DNA of 64,000 nt from Parapristionchus giblindavisi (GCA_943737045.1 CALSFV010000656.1:470001-534000); one strand, 5' to 3'; shown: positions 45,148-57,096, counted from the first letter of the stretch. The notes: a model not told the origin generated them from the letters alone. Translations and numbers: made by a program.

Positions 45148-46309
45148 TAAGTACGGGAGTGTCTGAATATATATAGATCGTTTGACATTCATTCTAATAG
45201 GGACCCATGGTCTAGTGGATAAGAGCTCGGACAGTCAAACCGGCCGGTTGGTCGGCAAGAAAGTTCGATTCCCCGAAGAGGATCAGCAAAAGATAAACAC
45301 TCACAACTTCGTCCAACTGTTTTTGCTATTTTTCCCTTGACGTATTTTCGCCCCTCTACGCTAACGTCTAGTGTGTAGCAGAGGTCCCGTATAATCATCG
45401 TGTACTAACTTTTTTGTTCCTTTACAAAAAGTTCGATTCCCCGAAGAGGATCAGCAAAAGATAAACACTCACAACTTCGTCCAACTGTTTTTGCTATTTT
45501 TCCCTTGACGTATTTTCGCCCCCCTACGCTAACGTCTAGTGTGTAGCAGAGGTCCCGTAGAATCATCGTGTACTAACTTTTTTGTTCCTTTACAAAAATT
45601 TAAACAAAGCACTGTACTTTGTATTCAATTTAGTTTCAATGGTTTTTCAATATTTAATCACTTGGACGAGTAAAACAAATCAATTAACCACTTATCGATT
45701 ATGATAGCATGTGAATGCCCCAAAAGAAAGCAGGTAGTATTGTTTTTAAAAGGAATACCCCAAGCTAATTTCCCTCCCGCATTGGCAATACTTTCTCGTA
45801 GACAAAGAGTTTCGATTTAAGGAAAAGTGTAGTATGAAGTATTGAAATGAAACAGAAGAACTATGGCTTAAATGAGTTGATGTATTTTCTTGAAATATTG
45901 TGAACCACTGCAAATGCAGTCAAAATATTATGATTGATTTACTTTTTATTTACTATGTTGAGCAACATTCTTTGGTATTTCAAATCTTAAAGTCTACTTA
46001 AAATACGCCACATGGAGTTTGCTTTAAGCCTACTTAATAATAATTATACAGTTTAAAAATATAGTCTTAATGAAATATAATTGGGGGAAAAAAAGAAAAA
46101 AATGGCCTAAAACTAATACGCATCGAAAAACTAATCCTAATATTTGGAACTTCTTCGATTTCTTCCATACGTCTTTTTGATCTGCTGAACATAGGAATGG
46201 ACACGAAGAAAGAGGATGCCTGTTTATAATAATAATTATTTATTTATCTTTTACGATAAACTGAAAGGTGAAAGAGAAAATAAAATTATGGAATGATGCG
46301 TGAGATCAA
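45148..46309. repeat. Dispersed repeat continuation with internal tandem duplication
   Basis: Matches 14213-14980. A tRNA-like segment is at 45201-45281, and a block of about 160 bp ('gttcgattccccgaagaggatc...cctttacaaaa') occurs twice in a row at 45265-45427 and 45429-45597. 46080-46309 has a short LINE-tail-like AT repeat ('attatttatttatctttta') but no gene. Confidence 0.75.
45201..45281 (+). repeat. tRNA-derived SINE-like segment, copy 2
   Basis: Same A- and B-box words as 14266-14346. Confidence 0.55.
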
Positions 46310-46589
46310 ACAATGATTCAAGTGGGTGATAATAATGATAATGATACAAGAACTAAATAAATCGGTACTATGGAATGATAGATCAGTCTGGGATGGAAAA
46401 GTCGATCCTATTTTCGGGTTGTGATAGTAAACGTGCCGCTCTAGCGAAGAAACTGCTGTGCCTATATTGGATCCGGCACAACAGCCTCTTCGCTGTTTAC
46501 ATGGACGAGTCGAAATATAAAATAAATAGAATGTGGAGGGGACAGATGAGCACAGTCGCCATCCATTCAGGTGTTTGAATCCTTGCATG

Positions 46590-46812
46590 ATCGAAGTAAA
46601 ATTCGTGCAATTAATGGCATGATCATGCATGGAATATATTCGAATCATGCATGGATTATCCGTGATCATGCATGGATTCTGTCATTCCATGCATGATCAC
46701 GGAAGATCCATGCATGATCACGAACCACGGATATTCCATGCATGATCATGCATGAAATGTCGAATCATGTATGATCATACTTGTATTCGTGATCATGCAA
46801 GGATTGCAACAC
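46590..46812. repeat. Cluster of ATGATCATGCATGG-type palindromic words
   Basis: Within about 220 bp, some ten overlapping variants of TGATCATGCATGG or its complement occur in both orientations. Non-coding. Also in the second copy at 60058-60280. Confidence 0.8.
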
Positions 46813-46836
46813 CATCCATTCATCACCTTTTCGCAC

Positions 46837-46971
46837 AGAGAAAAGAGGTTTAATACCACAGCCCATAAGACCTGTGAAATGTGTTTTAAACATTTTTTGA
46901 GCTATTTTATCACAAAAAGGGTTAAATATAACACTTCACATGCTGTGGGTTACACTTTTTTTCTCTGTGTG
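46837..46971. mobile_element. CACAGAG hairpin MITE
   Basis: Ends CACAGAGAAAAGAGGTT and inverse; same family as 43257-43404 but diverged. Confidence 0.7.
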
Positions 46972-48010
46972 AGATCAAAAAAGAACCCACGGTCGATAGG
47001 AACAGGCGGCCTTGTCTCTAACTATAACAAGCATTCTATCATCCACTATCTATTCTTCACTCCAATGGAAAGACTGATCATTACTGGCCCTCTGCCATGT
47101 CTCCTTTCTCTCTGATCGTTCCTTTTCTGGACGGCGATCTGACAATCTGTCCACCACTTTTCCCGTTTTCTCAGGTTCTCCGCAACGCATTCTCTTTTCC
47201 CTATGCATATCTGCGTTCAATGAACCATCTTTATCTCAAAAACATATCGAAAGAAAGTGCGCAACTTTTTCACGAACTTTTTGAAAACTAACTCGCGAGG
47301 AAGTCTTTAAATTCCTCAAATCCCGTGCTCTCTATATGTCTCTCTCAACTTTCGAACGAAAGTTGCGCTAAAAATTTCGTCACGCTTTCCCTAGCTATTA
47401 TAGAATTACAAAAGTATTTCATACACCACGCAAATGCCGAATTTAGTAAACTTCCCCACCGTTGAGAAAAAGGCACTCCAAAATTTTCGCGATTTTTCGG
47501 GAGGTTTTTCCTAACGTTTTGTAAATGCATTTAATTTTTCTTTTGCTGAAAGCCCAATGAAATGACGAGAAAACGCCATAAAATTCGATAAACTAAGCGA
47601 AAATGAAATGTCGCGCGAATAAGTGGGCGGAGTCAGAGTATTGCGCGGCAAAGAGCGAAAGTTGTATTGTTCGGACAGTTTTAATTCTATAAGCGGCGCG
47701 GAATACTAATTATGCGTTAAAAATATTGGACAACCTGCGAGTTTCCAGGAAAAAAAAGTAACTGGAAACCGGACAGTGGAAACTCGAATTTTGAATTCGC
47801 GTGCGCGTCAAAGGTGCGGGAATTCAAATTAATTTAAAAATTTAGTATTGCCGGAACTTCATACCGACCTTTTTTTAAGTTAAAAGAACGGCTCCGAACT
47901 CGAACAGCAACAAGAACAGGAACAAGAAGATCTCGAGCATTTTGACTATCCACCCTGCCGAACATTCGCAAAGATTTTCGATCGGACCCTCAATACTTTC
48001 ATCATGGACA
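46972..48010. other. Dispersed-repeat sequence, no gene
   Basis: 47340-47830 is a diverged relative of 6327-6660 and 36720-37050 (CTTTCGAACGAAAG; 'ttggacaacctgcgagtttccagg'). The remainder is unassigned. Confidence 0.6.
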
Positions 48011-48819
48011 TATAGGGTGATGTAAACAATAAATTGTGGCAAACTTGTGCTTTTTGCAGGTGCGTGACAAGGATTGACAACTTTATCGCACCCAATTGCA
48101 GTCAGACATCAAATTTAATACAGATTGTTGTCAATGTGTCTAATAAATATTTGTGGTTGCAATTAAGGAATGAACTGTTTACAGACAAGAAAACTGAGGA
48201 TGATACAAGTCATGACCAGAGAAATGTGCTTCTTTCTAGTCAGACAACAAAAAATCTTCTTTTTGATGTCAATCGATTCTTGCCTTCTGATTGACATCAA
48301 AACGAATATTTTTTGTTGTCTGAATAGAAAGAGGCACATTTCTCTAGTCATTCCATTTTTTGGTGCATTTTCAACTCCTCATAATAATGAAACGATAGTT
48401 CATTAGTCAAAGCGGCGCACCTCAGACAGGTTTGGTGACGCGGCGGAGAGTGTGACAGAGAGAATCATTTGATGCCATCTCGCACGCACACCCTCTCTAA
48501 TGCAGCCCACCAAACCCGCCTGGCATCCGCCTCGCCCTCTTTATAAGTTGGAAAACGTGATTAGCCATTCATTGTTGCCTCGCTATTACAGAGGCTGAAC
48601 TAACGTGTTCTGACATGTATCATCCTCAGTTTTCTTGTCTGTCTACAAAATAGTTACTATCTGTTGCCATATTTATTTATTTCATACATTGACTACAATC
48701 GTTCTACTTTTTGAAGTCTGACAACAAAGTTCTCCGATAAAGTTGTCAATCGTTTGCCGTTGTCACACACCTGCAAAAAGCACAAGTTTGCCAAAATTTA
48801 TTGTTTACATCACCCTATA
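48011..48819. mobile_element. TIR element with nested hairpin
   Basis: About 0.8 kb with long inverted ends TATAGGGTGATGTAAACAAT. Inside, 48210-48350 is itself a hairpin (TGACCAGAGAAATGTGC ... inverse) with about 65-bp arms, and a GC-richer single-copy core (48400-48600) follows. No transposase; TA-type flanks. Duplicated at 61478-62286. Confidence 0.75.
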
Positions 48820-49020
48820 TGCCGGGGGCATACCTAGGAAAGTAATGGTGAAAATGCCCTGAGGATCTAACCCGGCTCACATATGGCAAATTAAATTTTT
48901 AAAAAAATACAAGGGGTAATTTTTAAGCTTAAGCTTGCGTAATTGGTCAACGACTCGAAATTAGTAATGTGCATAAATTGTGTAAACAGAGAACGTAAGC
49001 AGAACATCTTTATTCGCCAC

Positions 49021-52000
49021 CTAAGGGGAGGGGATCAAAGTTCCTGCTTCTACGGCGTGATGTCCATACGAATCTGCTGAAAAAATGTTGTGGTTATTGT
49101 TTCATTTTGCAAAGATGTTTCAAACATGTTGTTTCATTTGTTTTAGTCCATCAATAATACTATTATTAAATTATGAACAGACGTGAAAGGGAGAAGAGTT
49201 AAACTATTTTTACTAAATTTTAATTAAATTTAAAAAAAATCATAATTTAATTTTTGAATGATAGAAAGGGTCTGAAAGATTCTCAAAACTCGGATACTTC
49301 AAATACTTTCTTTCTTTCTTTCTTCTTTCTTTCTTTATTCCATCATAATATACGAAACAGGGAAATAGTGACATAAAAGGGATTGATGGATGTCCGTCGC
49401 TAATGTAGCGATATCGGTGAGGGTTTTTGGGTACAGTGGCAGTTTGGGAGCTACTGGCGAATCTTGGAAAAAGGGATAATTATATCAGGGGAGATCTTAA
49501 CTAGCCCTGCACGGAAAGGGGATGGTGGGGATGCAACTAATTCGGTGGGTAAAGAGTTCCATATATCTATTACTCTAGATGCACAGGTAGATAATGTTGA
49601 ATTACTACGATAAGGGAGAGATATACGGTAAGGATGGGAAAATCTGTGATCGCGGTTAAGAGGTGATACAACAAAAAGGTTTGAATAGTCGTACTCGTAA
49701 TGGCCATGAATGGTACTATGAATAAATTGTAAATCTCTAATACATCGTCGATATTCAAGGGTCGGCAGATTCAAGTAAGAATTTCTTTCGATATGATTGG
49801 ACGGGGGCAATTTGCAACGGAAGAAAAGCCTACGAGAAAAATTTCTCTGGACATCTTCAAGAGTATTGGTCAACAATTTGGTGGTTGGATTGAAAATGAT
49901 AGGTGACGACTCTAGGAGGGGACGAATGTAAACACAATATGCCTTGACGAACAAATGAGGTGAGTTAGAATAAATGGATTTGAACATCATATTAATCATG
50001 GTTCGGGCCTTATTTGAGATAACAGAAATGTGATGGTTAAAGGTAAGATTAGGGGTCATGAAAACACCTAAGTCCTTAATAATTGAACTGGCAGATAAGG
50101 GGTGACCGTTAAGGATATATGTGGTTCTATTCTTAAGTGGACCAAAGTGCATAACAGTGCATTTAGATGGTGACAAGGTCATATTCACTTACGTTCGCAA
50201 TAGACATTGCTACCCTTCGGGATGATGCTTGACTTCTCTCCATCCGCATACCAAAGACCGGTGTTGTCATCACAACTGATCTTCTTTGGTGACTTTCTTT
50301 CGGAAGACGAAATCTCGACACTGAAATTTGATTTTTTTAAAATAATGTTGTTTAAATAAATAAAATATTTAAATTAAATAGGCGGAGCGTACATCATTTG
50401 GGTGGAAGGAATAGTGCACTCTATGTTATTGCTGATTTGAAGTGATGCGCACATCTTTCCATTTGGAGCGCACACGGACTTGATAGGAGTGGCGGTTGCG
50501 CAGTCATCTGTAAAATCATAACATTACATAATTTTAACGGAGAAATTAGGAAAAATCCATTAAAAATTGAGAGTCATAGGTCAAATTCATTGATAAGATA
50601 GACTGCTCACACTGCTGAGAGCAAGCGCCCTTCTTCATCTCTATGTCGTGTCCATTCTGGTTCATCGTCCATGCATAGCCGCCTTTGGTAGAATTCGACC
50701 GCTTGCATTCGGGAGCTTTCGTGATTGTAGTGCCGTTGTTGTAGATCCATCGGTTGTCGGGACACTGAAATTACCAATATTCAATGAAATTATATTCAAT
50801 AATTTCTTTATCATTTGTAGTGGTTCTAATATTATTGGAATTTGTGAAGCTTGAAGTATGACGTCACTATCATAAAAGGATAAAAAGAATCATATGAGAA
50901 TCATATGTAGGTGATAGCGACGTCATTTTAGTCAGACAAACAGTTTGTCAAGCTTCATGGAGATGGCTTATATTATCTTACAGTCAGGGAGACACACGAT
51001 CCAGGCGTTGTAGAGTTTATGAACTCTGGAGTAGAACATGCATTCGTATTCGTACATTTGTATTCGGGTATATCGGTGCACATTGAACAAACTGCAAAAG
51101 ATCAAAGATCAAACTCTTGAACATGTTGATCAAACAAACCTGGTATACCACAGTAGACACTGAACGTATCAAGAGCGGGAATGGGTGTGGATACATTGCG
51201 AGAATCCTTATAGCTGAATTGATTCTCCTCGCATTTGAGATCAGTAGCCTGTTTCAATTGTCCGTGGTGTTGAATACTGCAATTTTTTCAAACTTATAAA
51301 TACATTCTCTATTTGGCAATGATGTTGAGAAGTTATAATCGCATTATATCTGCTCTACATTTGCATTACATGTGATTCTTAGCAATGCAGCATAACGCAA
51401 ATGCACAACCCATGATCCACGTGGAAATTCAAACTTGTATAGATCTCGTCAAAAAGTCTTATTCCATTGAAAGGGCACATATAACTATGAAAGTAGATAT
51501 GTAGCTTCCGAATCACTCACTACGTGCTATGTCCGGCTAGGTGTGAGCAGTCAAAAGAAGGTCTTGTTGTGTCATCAAACTGAAAAGCAGTATGTGAGAG
51601 AACTATTGCAAACAACAAATAGAATCTTTCAAAGGCAGTTCAGTTCAAAAGCAGTCAGTTCTCTCAGATTGCAAAGGAATATGAAACATCACGAAAAGAA
51701 GAGACAATTGACAGAGGTTCCTTTAATAAGCGATGAAAAACTGACCGTCGTTAAATTAACATCCGAAGGTTGATGGATTATTGAGCTTTTAACATTATCA
51801 GGATCACAACCAACTGAAATAGAATTGATTTTACAAAAAGTAATTATCAAAATAATGTTACTTCGTCCATTGCACGTGTCAAGGGTTGTCTTAGTATTCT
51901 CGGTTGACTCAATTTTTTGCTCAGTATTATTGATGTATGAGAAATTCAGTGCGAACTGTTTAGTTGCATATGATATACGCAAAGAAATCTGCAAGTTACG

Positions 52001-52752
52001 AGTGAAAAAAATTGCCTGAAATTAAGGCTTACGTCTTCGCTTGGACCACTAATGAATTGAGCACACTGAATGGATGAATTCGTGACGATATTCGTTCCGC
52101 TGGGCACTGTAATGAAATCAATCATGCGTTTCATTGAGACAGATCAGAAAGATAAGTGCCGGAGGAAATCGTCATAGTGAACTTGACAACAAGAATAAAA
52201 ACATACTTGAAATGATATTTTTAGGATCAATTGAAGACATATAAGAAATAGTTTCGTTGCAAAATGAAACAATGTCATCGTCAATCGAGAGAGATAGACC
52301 ACGTTTCGTATCAAGATCACTATTATCCGACGTTACTTGCATCTTCACTAGGAATTTCTTAGCCGTGTATGGTCTGCAATAGTTTCCATTAAATAATTCG
52401 ATGGACTTATCAATTTAAATAAAGATAAAGTATAAAGTATGCCGTAGCCACTTACTTAATCTGGAACCATGCATTACAGCCAGTGACATTATACTTTCTG
52501 TTGAGGAGTATCAGTTCATCAGAACCACTTGGACGTATACAACGATCAGGAACGAAGCACACCTGGAATTAAATCGTATGATTAGGATATTCATGGGCGA
52601 TTCCTTAACGACCAAGGACTGGACTCTATTGCTAGCTTAAAGCTCCATACCGTATCAGTCATACAGCGTTCATTGTCGAGTGAAATTCCAAACAATTGAC
52701 CAATCGATAAGAGCATTAATAGCAGAAATATGAGAATACAATGCTTGATCAT
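49021..52752 (-). CDS. Secreted multi-cysteine protein, 11 exons, complete
   Basis: Exons (minus): 52651-52752, 52456-52562, 52207-52373, 52033-52106, 51693-51988, 51140-51276, 50982-51091, 50611-50764, 50393-50507, 50193-50320 and 49021-49076. All join in frame to 481 codons plus TAG, with AATAAA at 49009-49014. Residues 1-23 form a signal peptide (MIKHCILIFLLLMLLSIGQL). Residues about 35-150 look like a nematode CUB-like module (GCNAWFQIKPYTAKKF). About 151-250 is a second extracellular module with N-glycosylation sites. About 260-465 holds paired-cysteine units, two of them alike (CPDNRWIYNNG..., CDDNTGLWYADG...). No membrane anchor. The start follows TTTCTTTGCAG, as in spliced-leader genes. 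The GTGATG donor of exon 5 is weak. Last intron holds a LINE fragment. Function not assignable; an immune-type or matrix secreted protein is possible. Confidence 0.85.
49302..50190 (-). mobile_element. 5'-truncated CR1/Jockey-like LINE in the last intron
   Basis: The minus-strand frame 49451-50188 (245 codons) is the C-terminal end of a LINE reverse transcriptase: LSPSKCTVMHFG, IKDLGVFMTPNLTF, and a typical tail with SRVIDIWNSLPTELV. It ends in an AAAG-rich simple tail (plus-strand CTTTCTTTCTTT, 49302-49340). The catalytic FADD part and everything upstream are missing. It lies in the same direction as the host gene, abutting the exon-10 donor. Confidence 0.85.
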
Positions 52753-52768
52753 CTGCAAAGAAATTACT
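52753..52768 (-). promoter_or_regulatory. Probable spliced-leader acceptor at the start codon
   Basis: TAATTTCTTTGCAG immediately precedes the ATG of the secreted-protein gene. No upstream exon joins it, so SL1-type trans-splicing is inferred; a 5' UTR intron is the alternative. Confidence 0.55.
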
Positions 52769-52807
52769 GTATAATCTTATAATATGATGCTAAGGCAAGA
52801 CCATCAT

Positions 52808-52915
52808 CTTAATCTCACACCAAGATCTTAAGATCGATCTTAAGGTCTTAAGATCATGAAATCTTAAGGTCTTAAGTCTTAAGGTTCGATCCTAAGACCT
52901 TAAGATCGAGAGATT
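52808..52915. promoter_or_regulatory. Cluster of CTTAAG palindromes upstream of the secreted-protein gene
   Basis: About seven CTTAAG cores, several as GATCTTAAGATC or GGTCTTAAG, are packed in about 100 bp, 60-160 bp upstream of the start codon. Dense short palindromes at promoter distance could be binding sites; it may also be a simple satellite. Confidence 0.45.
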
Positions 52916-52919
52916 CGAG

Positions 52920-54230
52920 ACTAACCTTGGAGATCAGGCGAGAGCAGCCGTATGGATGATAGCTTTTCACTCAAAATGAATGAAAAATGAACAGAAGACG
53001 AATGGAATGACACGTTATATACGCACGATAATCTAATCTATTATGCATAATTGTGTGATTCGACAGCATAATCAATTGGTATATAATGCAAATGTAATTG
53101 AATTGAATTTGTTTATTGGTCAATATCTTCGAAAAATCACTTTCCCTGCAATTTTTATGAAAACATACTGAAACAAGCAATGTTTAAGATCATAACAATA
53201 GCTGATTACTTATAATTTATCTACCTTTGTTGAGTATCTACCCTATTTCTATGTATATTGAACATCTCTCTTCGCTATGCATATTGATTAGAGCATTATC
53301 ATCATGTAAATATGACTACGTGTGAGATCAGACTACTCTCTAATCTACCCACTCTCTCGTCACTACCTCTCTCTTTCTCCCTCTTGGCCCTGCCCTCTTA
53401 TTTCTAGAGAGATATCCTATCAGTGTAGAATGGTTCCTCTTGATCCCCGCACATGAGCTGTGCCCTTCTATATTATCTTGTATTATTTATTTATCGTACT
53501 CCACAAGGGGGGTTTCATCAAGTACACGGGGATAGAGTGCAAGAAAAATATGTAAAATATCAAAATTACTACAAGGGAGAGGGTGATGGGAGTGTATTAG
53601 TCTGTGTTACTTGTTTGCTAATAAACCTCTAAAATGACCAATCTAGCACTCACTCATAGCAAGAGACAACAACTTAATACGCAACAACCTTTAAAGATAA
53701 CAAAAGAACACTAGCATGATCAATTGATGATGAGAATATAAGAGTCGACGAACATAAAATGAATCAGTAATGTCGATAACTCAATCATTTTGTTAGGTGG
53801 AAGCTCTCGCGAATAAAATTTTGTATATGTGACCTAGTTTTATTGAAAATATTCCCATTTCTGGTTCAATAGGAATTGAAATAACTTGGAAATATCTAAC
53901 AAATTTGAGGATTTTTTAAACGTCAGTGTTTCTTCAGCGATCTAATGGGTAGTATTTCAGAAAATATTAGACCTGGCGTTTCGGCGTTTCTGAAGCTGAA
54001 AAATCAGTGGCTCGGATCGGACTTGAGTGCTTCATTAGTGTTCGATGCAACTCGACATAGTACGAATATGTTTGTGCGTTCCTTACTGGGTGGACGCTGA
54101 CTGATCGTTTGAAAGTTTTCATTTAAGAAAAACAAAAAAAGTAAATAAATAAATACACATGATAATTAGAGGACTATAGCAAGTATTCTTTTTTTTATTT
54201 TTCACTATCACCCGGGTCCAAAATAATGGA
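52920..54230. other. Intergenic sequence upstream of the secreted-protein gene
   Basis: AT-rich, no gene recognised. 53486-53620 ('ttatttatttatcgtactcc...') resembles a LINE 3' tail in minus orientation, low confidence. 53.86-54.2 kb is unassigned. Confidence 0.5.
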
Positions 54231-55292
54231 ATGATTGATCAAGGCAAAACTTTTCTCAATCTCATTCGTCACATTATCATTATAAACCAAAAAATAGACA
54301 TGTCTTTAGTTTTGGCGCGGCAGTCTCAACCAACCTACTTTCTTGGCACAACGACTACCCTCTCTAGAATATGTATTATTATCGATGAATTGATCAAGGG
54401 AATATCCGCTATAAAGTCGAGGAATAAAAAATATATGAGTAGTGAATCAAGTCAATCATTTTGTCTGGCAACGGTTTTTAACGTAACTCTAGTGAAAAAA
54501 AAATGTTGTATCTGTATACCCAATTGGTGGAAATAATTCGTTGCACGCGATAGCGGGATAGCGTAGTGGTTGTGAGCGCTGCCTATAATCAGAGGATCAC
54601 GAGTTTGATCCCCCGCCCTGCAAGATCCACCCAATACCGAGGGGGTTAAGAAATGTCGGAAGTGGTGTCAAAACCACGATCTAAATCCTCCACTGTGAGC
54701 TCCAAACACAGTTTGATCATAGGCCATGGCCACTGGTCCTTCAGACCAGGATAGGCCCTCTCAGCCAATAGATTGGAGGCGCTAACACTGCGACTCAGCG
54801 GTATAGTGTAACTCCAAAAAAAAAAAAACGCATATTACATATTTGTTTAAAGAAGGAGAGCCTCGAATTTTTTTTGACTAGACAGAATTATAAATCTCTC
54901 CTCCCTGTATCCAAAACCAATTTTCTCCCTGGAATACCGTTATCCGAGCCCAAAGTGCGTTGTTAGTCCCAAGGAATCCTCAGGGAATGCGCGCATTTTC
55001 AAATATGTACACATGTAAGATAAATATATTGAAAATTGCAAACGGGAATCAAACCGAAAAAATACTGAGATCTGTCAATTGAGATCTTAAAAAATGAAAA
55101 AAAAAATCAATGGCACAGCTCTGATCCACCAAGGCCTGAAAGACTATAATAATTGGTAGTGACTAAAGTAGGTTTGTAGAAGAGATTAGGTCCTCCGGAC
55201 TGAATTGGCATTGAATTGTAACTGGCATAGCAGTGATCGCTCTCATTACTTCGTCTGCCTTTAATATTCGTTTGTATCTTTACCTGTCACGT
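54231..55292. repeat. Dispersed repeat (relative of 7090-7480) holding a SINE
   Basis: Shares 'ctccggactgaattggcattgaattgtaactgg' and the run up to 'cctgtcacgtta' with the earlier locus, which continues uninterrupted where the DIRS element starts here. Confidence 0.7.
54552..54832 (+). mobile_element. tRNA-derived SINE with poly(A) tail
   Basis: The head GCGGGATAGCGTAGTGG (A-box region) and B-box AGTTTGATCCCCC form a tRNA-like part of about 70 bp. A body of about 195 bp follows, ending 'agtgtaactcc' and 13 A residues. This is the standard layout of a tRNA-derived SINE. No clear target duplication was found. Confidence 0.75.
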
Positions 55293-55471
55293 TAATGTGT
55301 TGTTTGAACGTCACCACCTTTTGTGGTGTGGTGTTTGAATGGTGTTGACGCGCAGTGGCGCGTCTCGGGTGTTCAGTGGCGATACTCAGTAGTGGTTAGC
55401 AGTGGCGAACACTGCTTATATTTCTCTATTCTAGCCTATTTTTAGGACCTATTTGGGTTGTCTGTTATTTT
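55293..55471 (+). repeat. Split direct repeat A1
   Basis: 179 bp repeated at 58842-59020. It begins TAATGTGTTGTTTGAACG and ends GTCTGTTATTTT, followed by a pyrimidine-rich run and TTTTCAG/CTTCAG acceptors just before the gag start. Probably carries the promoter. Confidence 0.9.
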
Positions 55472-55531
55472 GCGTTTCTTTATTTCCTTTTTTTCTGTTT
55501 TGTCTAATCTTTTCAGTTAATCTCTTCAGGA

Positions 55532-56095
55532 ATGAGTGAGGTTCGCTCTGATCAGCTCAACGCTCTGGCGGATCTGCTAGAGCCGATTCTCGCCAAGAAG
55601 AAACCGAAACAGGCTCCTATCCATTCGGTACCTTCTGTGGCTTCTACCTCTCACCAACGCCAGCTCGAATGCAATGTGGCCGTCTTGAACTGCCTCGAAG
55701 AGGCCAAGATTGGAAAGGAAGGAAAGCTCTCTGAAGCCATCGAGAAGCTGCTCCAACGGAACGCTCTTCTTATTCAGGGTGACAAAGACCCCTCGATTTT
55801 TGCTATGTTCGACCGTATCGCCATGGTCCAACAGATAGGAGGTGGGCAAGCTGGGTCAGAAGCGGCTCTCATTGCTGCTACCATGATGGCCTCGTCGTCT
55901 TCTTCTTCTTCCTCTTCGACGCGCAAGAGACACGTGGATCAGCCCTTTCGTGCCAGGGGGCTGGATAGAAGGCAGACCAGTCCCCGTCGTTCTCCCGCCA
56001 ACGATCGCTCCTCTGATCGACTCCGTTGCTACAACTGCGGAGGTTTCGGACACATCCGTCCACACTGTCGACAAGGCAACGCGGCATTCAGGTAA
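55532..56095 (+). CDS. DIRS gag-like protein with zinc knuckle
   Basis: 187 codons starting MSEVRSDQLN. A helical N-terminal half (about 1-110, with regular Leu/Ile spacing such as LADLLEPIL and LSEAIEKLLQRN) is followed by a run of nine serines (about 120-130), an Arg-rich linker and one CCHC knuckle, CYNCGGFGHIRPHC. Expected to package the element RNA. The ATG sits right after two possible splice acceptors. The stop overlaps the reading frame of the next ORF, which is in another frame. Confidence 0.8.
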   Translation: MSEVRSDQLNALADLLEPILAKKKPKQAPIHSVPSVASTSHQRQLECNVAVLNCLEEAKIGKEGKLSEAIEKLLQRNALLIQGDKDPSIFAMFDRIAMVQQIGGGQAGSEAALIAATMMASSSSSSSSSTRKRHVDQPFRARGLDRRQTSPRRSPANDRSSDRLRCYNCGGFGHIRPHCRQGNAAFR

Positions 56096-56097
56096 CC

Positions 56098-57096
56098 CTG
56101 ATCTAGTTGGTTTCCTTAGCCTCAGAGGCAGCATTCTTTTCTGGAAAGAGATAGGAGCATCTCATTTTGTTATTAGTGTTATAGCCCAGGGCTATCATCT
56201 TCAAATCACCCAGGGTGATCGTGAATTAACTCGTTCACTCCCAGGAAGTGAGCCTTCAGCGAGATGTCTTCCTCAGGCCGAGCAGTCCTTCCTCGTCGAG
56301 CAGGTTTTTCAATGGCTTCGTACGGGAGCTGTCGAGGAGACTGAACGAGGTAGTTTAGAGAAAGTATCGCCGCTGTTTGTCGTTCATGGGAAGAAGATGA
56401 GACCCATCTTAGACCTTAGCCACCTAAACTTGAGTTTACCCAAGTACAGGTTTAGAATAGAAGATCTAGGGACTATGTGGGATGCCCTCCCACTAGACGG
56501 GTTCATGTCGACTTTTGACTTCCGAACAGGCTATCATCATGTCTCGGTGGCCAAATCGGATAGGCCTCTGTTAGGCTTTAGTCTCAATATACAGGGTACT
56601 CCCCGTTTCTTTCAGTTCGCTGCTCTTCCCTTCGGTCTGTGTACTGCACCCTGGCTATTTACTAAAGTCTTTCGTGCCTTGATAAAGAGATGGAGAGACA
56701 TGGGGATAGTCTGTTGTCTTTACATTGATGACGGTATAGTGCTAGCTAATACCAAAGAAGAATGCGAGAGTGCAACGAGGGTGATCAGAGCGGACTTAGC
56801 CCAGGCAGGAGTGTTCGTAGCAGAAGAGAAGAGTTTCTGGGTGCCTAGCCAAAAGGGTGAATGGTTAGGTTTTGTTATTGATCTTGAATCGGGCACAGTG
56901 TCGCTGACTCAGAGAAGGATAGATAAGGCAATTGAGAGAATAGATGATATTGTGCGTACTTCGAGACCAACTAAGAAACAGAGACAAGTGTTTCTAGGCA
57001 CAATAGCTTCATTGCACTTGATTGCAGGAGAGGACGCCACCTTCGATTCCAGAGCCATCGCTTCGGTTGCAGACCATCTGGATCAAGAGAATATTC
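56098..57096 (+). pseudogene. DIRS reverse transcriptase (interrupted pol ORF, part 1)
   Basis: The frame is open from 55950, but the residues overlapping gag are probably not used; RT homology begins after gag. Motifs: EVSPLFVVHGKKMRP-type entry (KVSPLFVVHGKKMRPILDLS), MSTFDFRTGYHHVSV (first Asp), FAALPFGLCTAPWLFTKVF and LYIDDGIVL (YIDD catalytic box at about 56721). It then ends inside a foldback insertion. Removing that insertion and one flank copy brings the frame directly into the RNase H part, so the ORF was intact until the insertion. Confidence 0.88.

Larger units (their letters stand above)
46310..50540. repeat. Segmental duplication, copy 1
   Basis: From 'acaatgattcaagtgggtg' onward this sequence is repeated at 59776-64000 with only scattered single-base indels (offset 13466-13468). 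The other boundary lies outside the window. It includes repeats, a hairpin element, a LINE fragment and the last exons of the secreted-protein gene. Confidence 0.95.
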
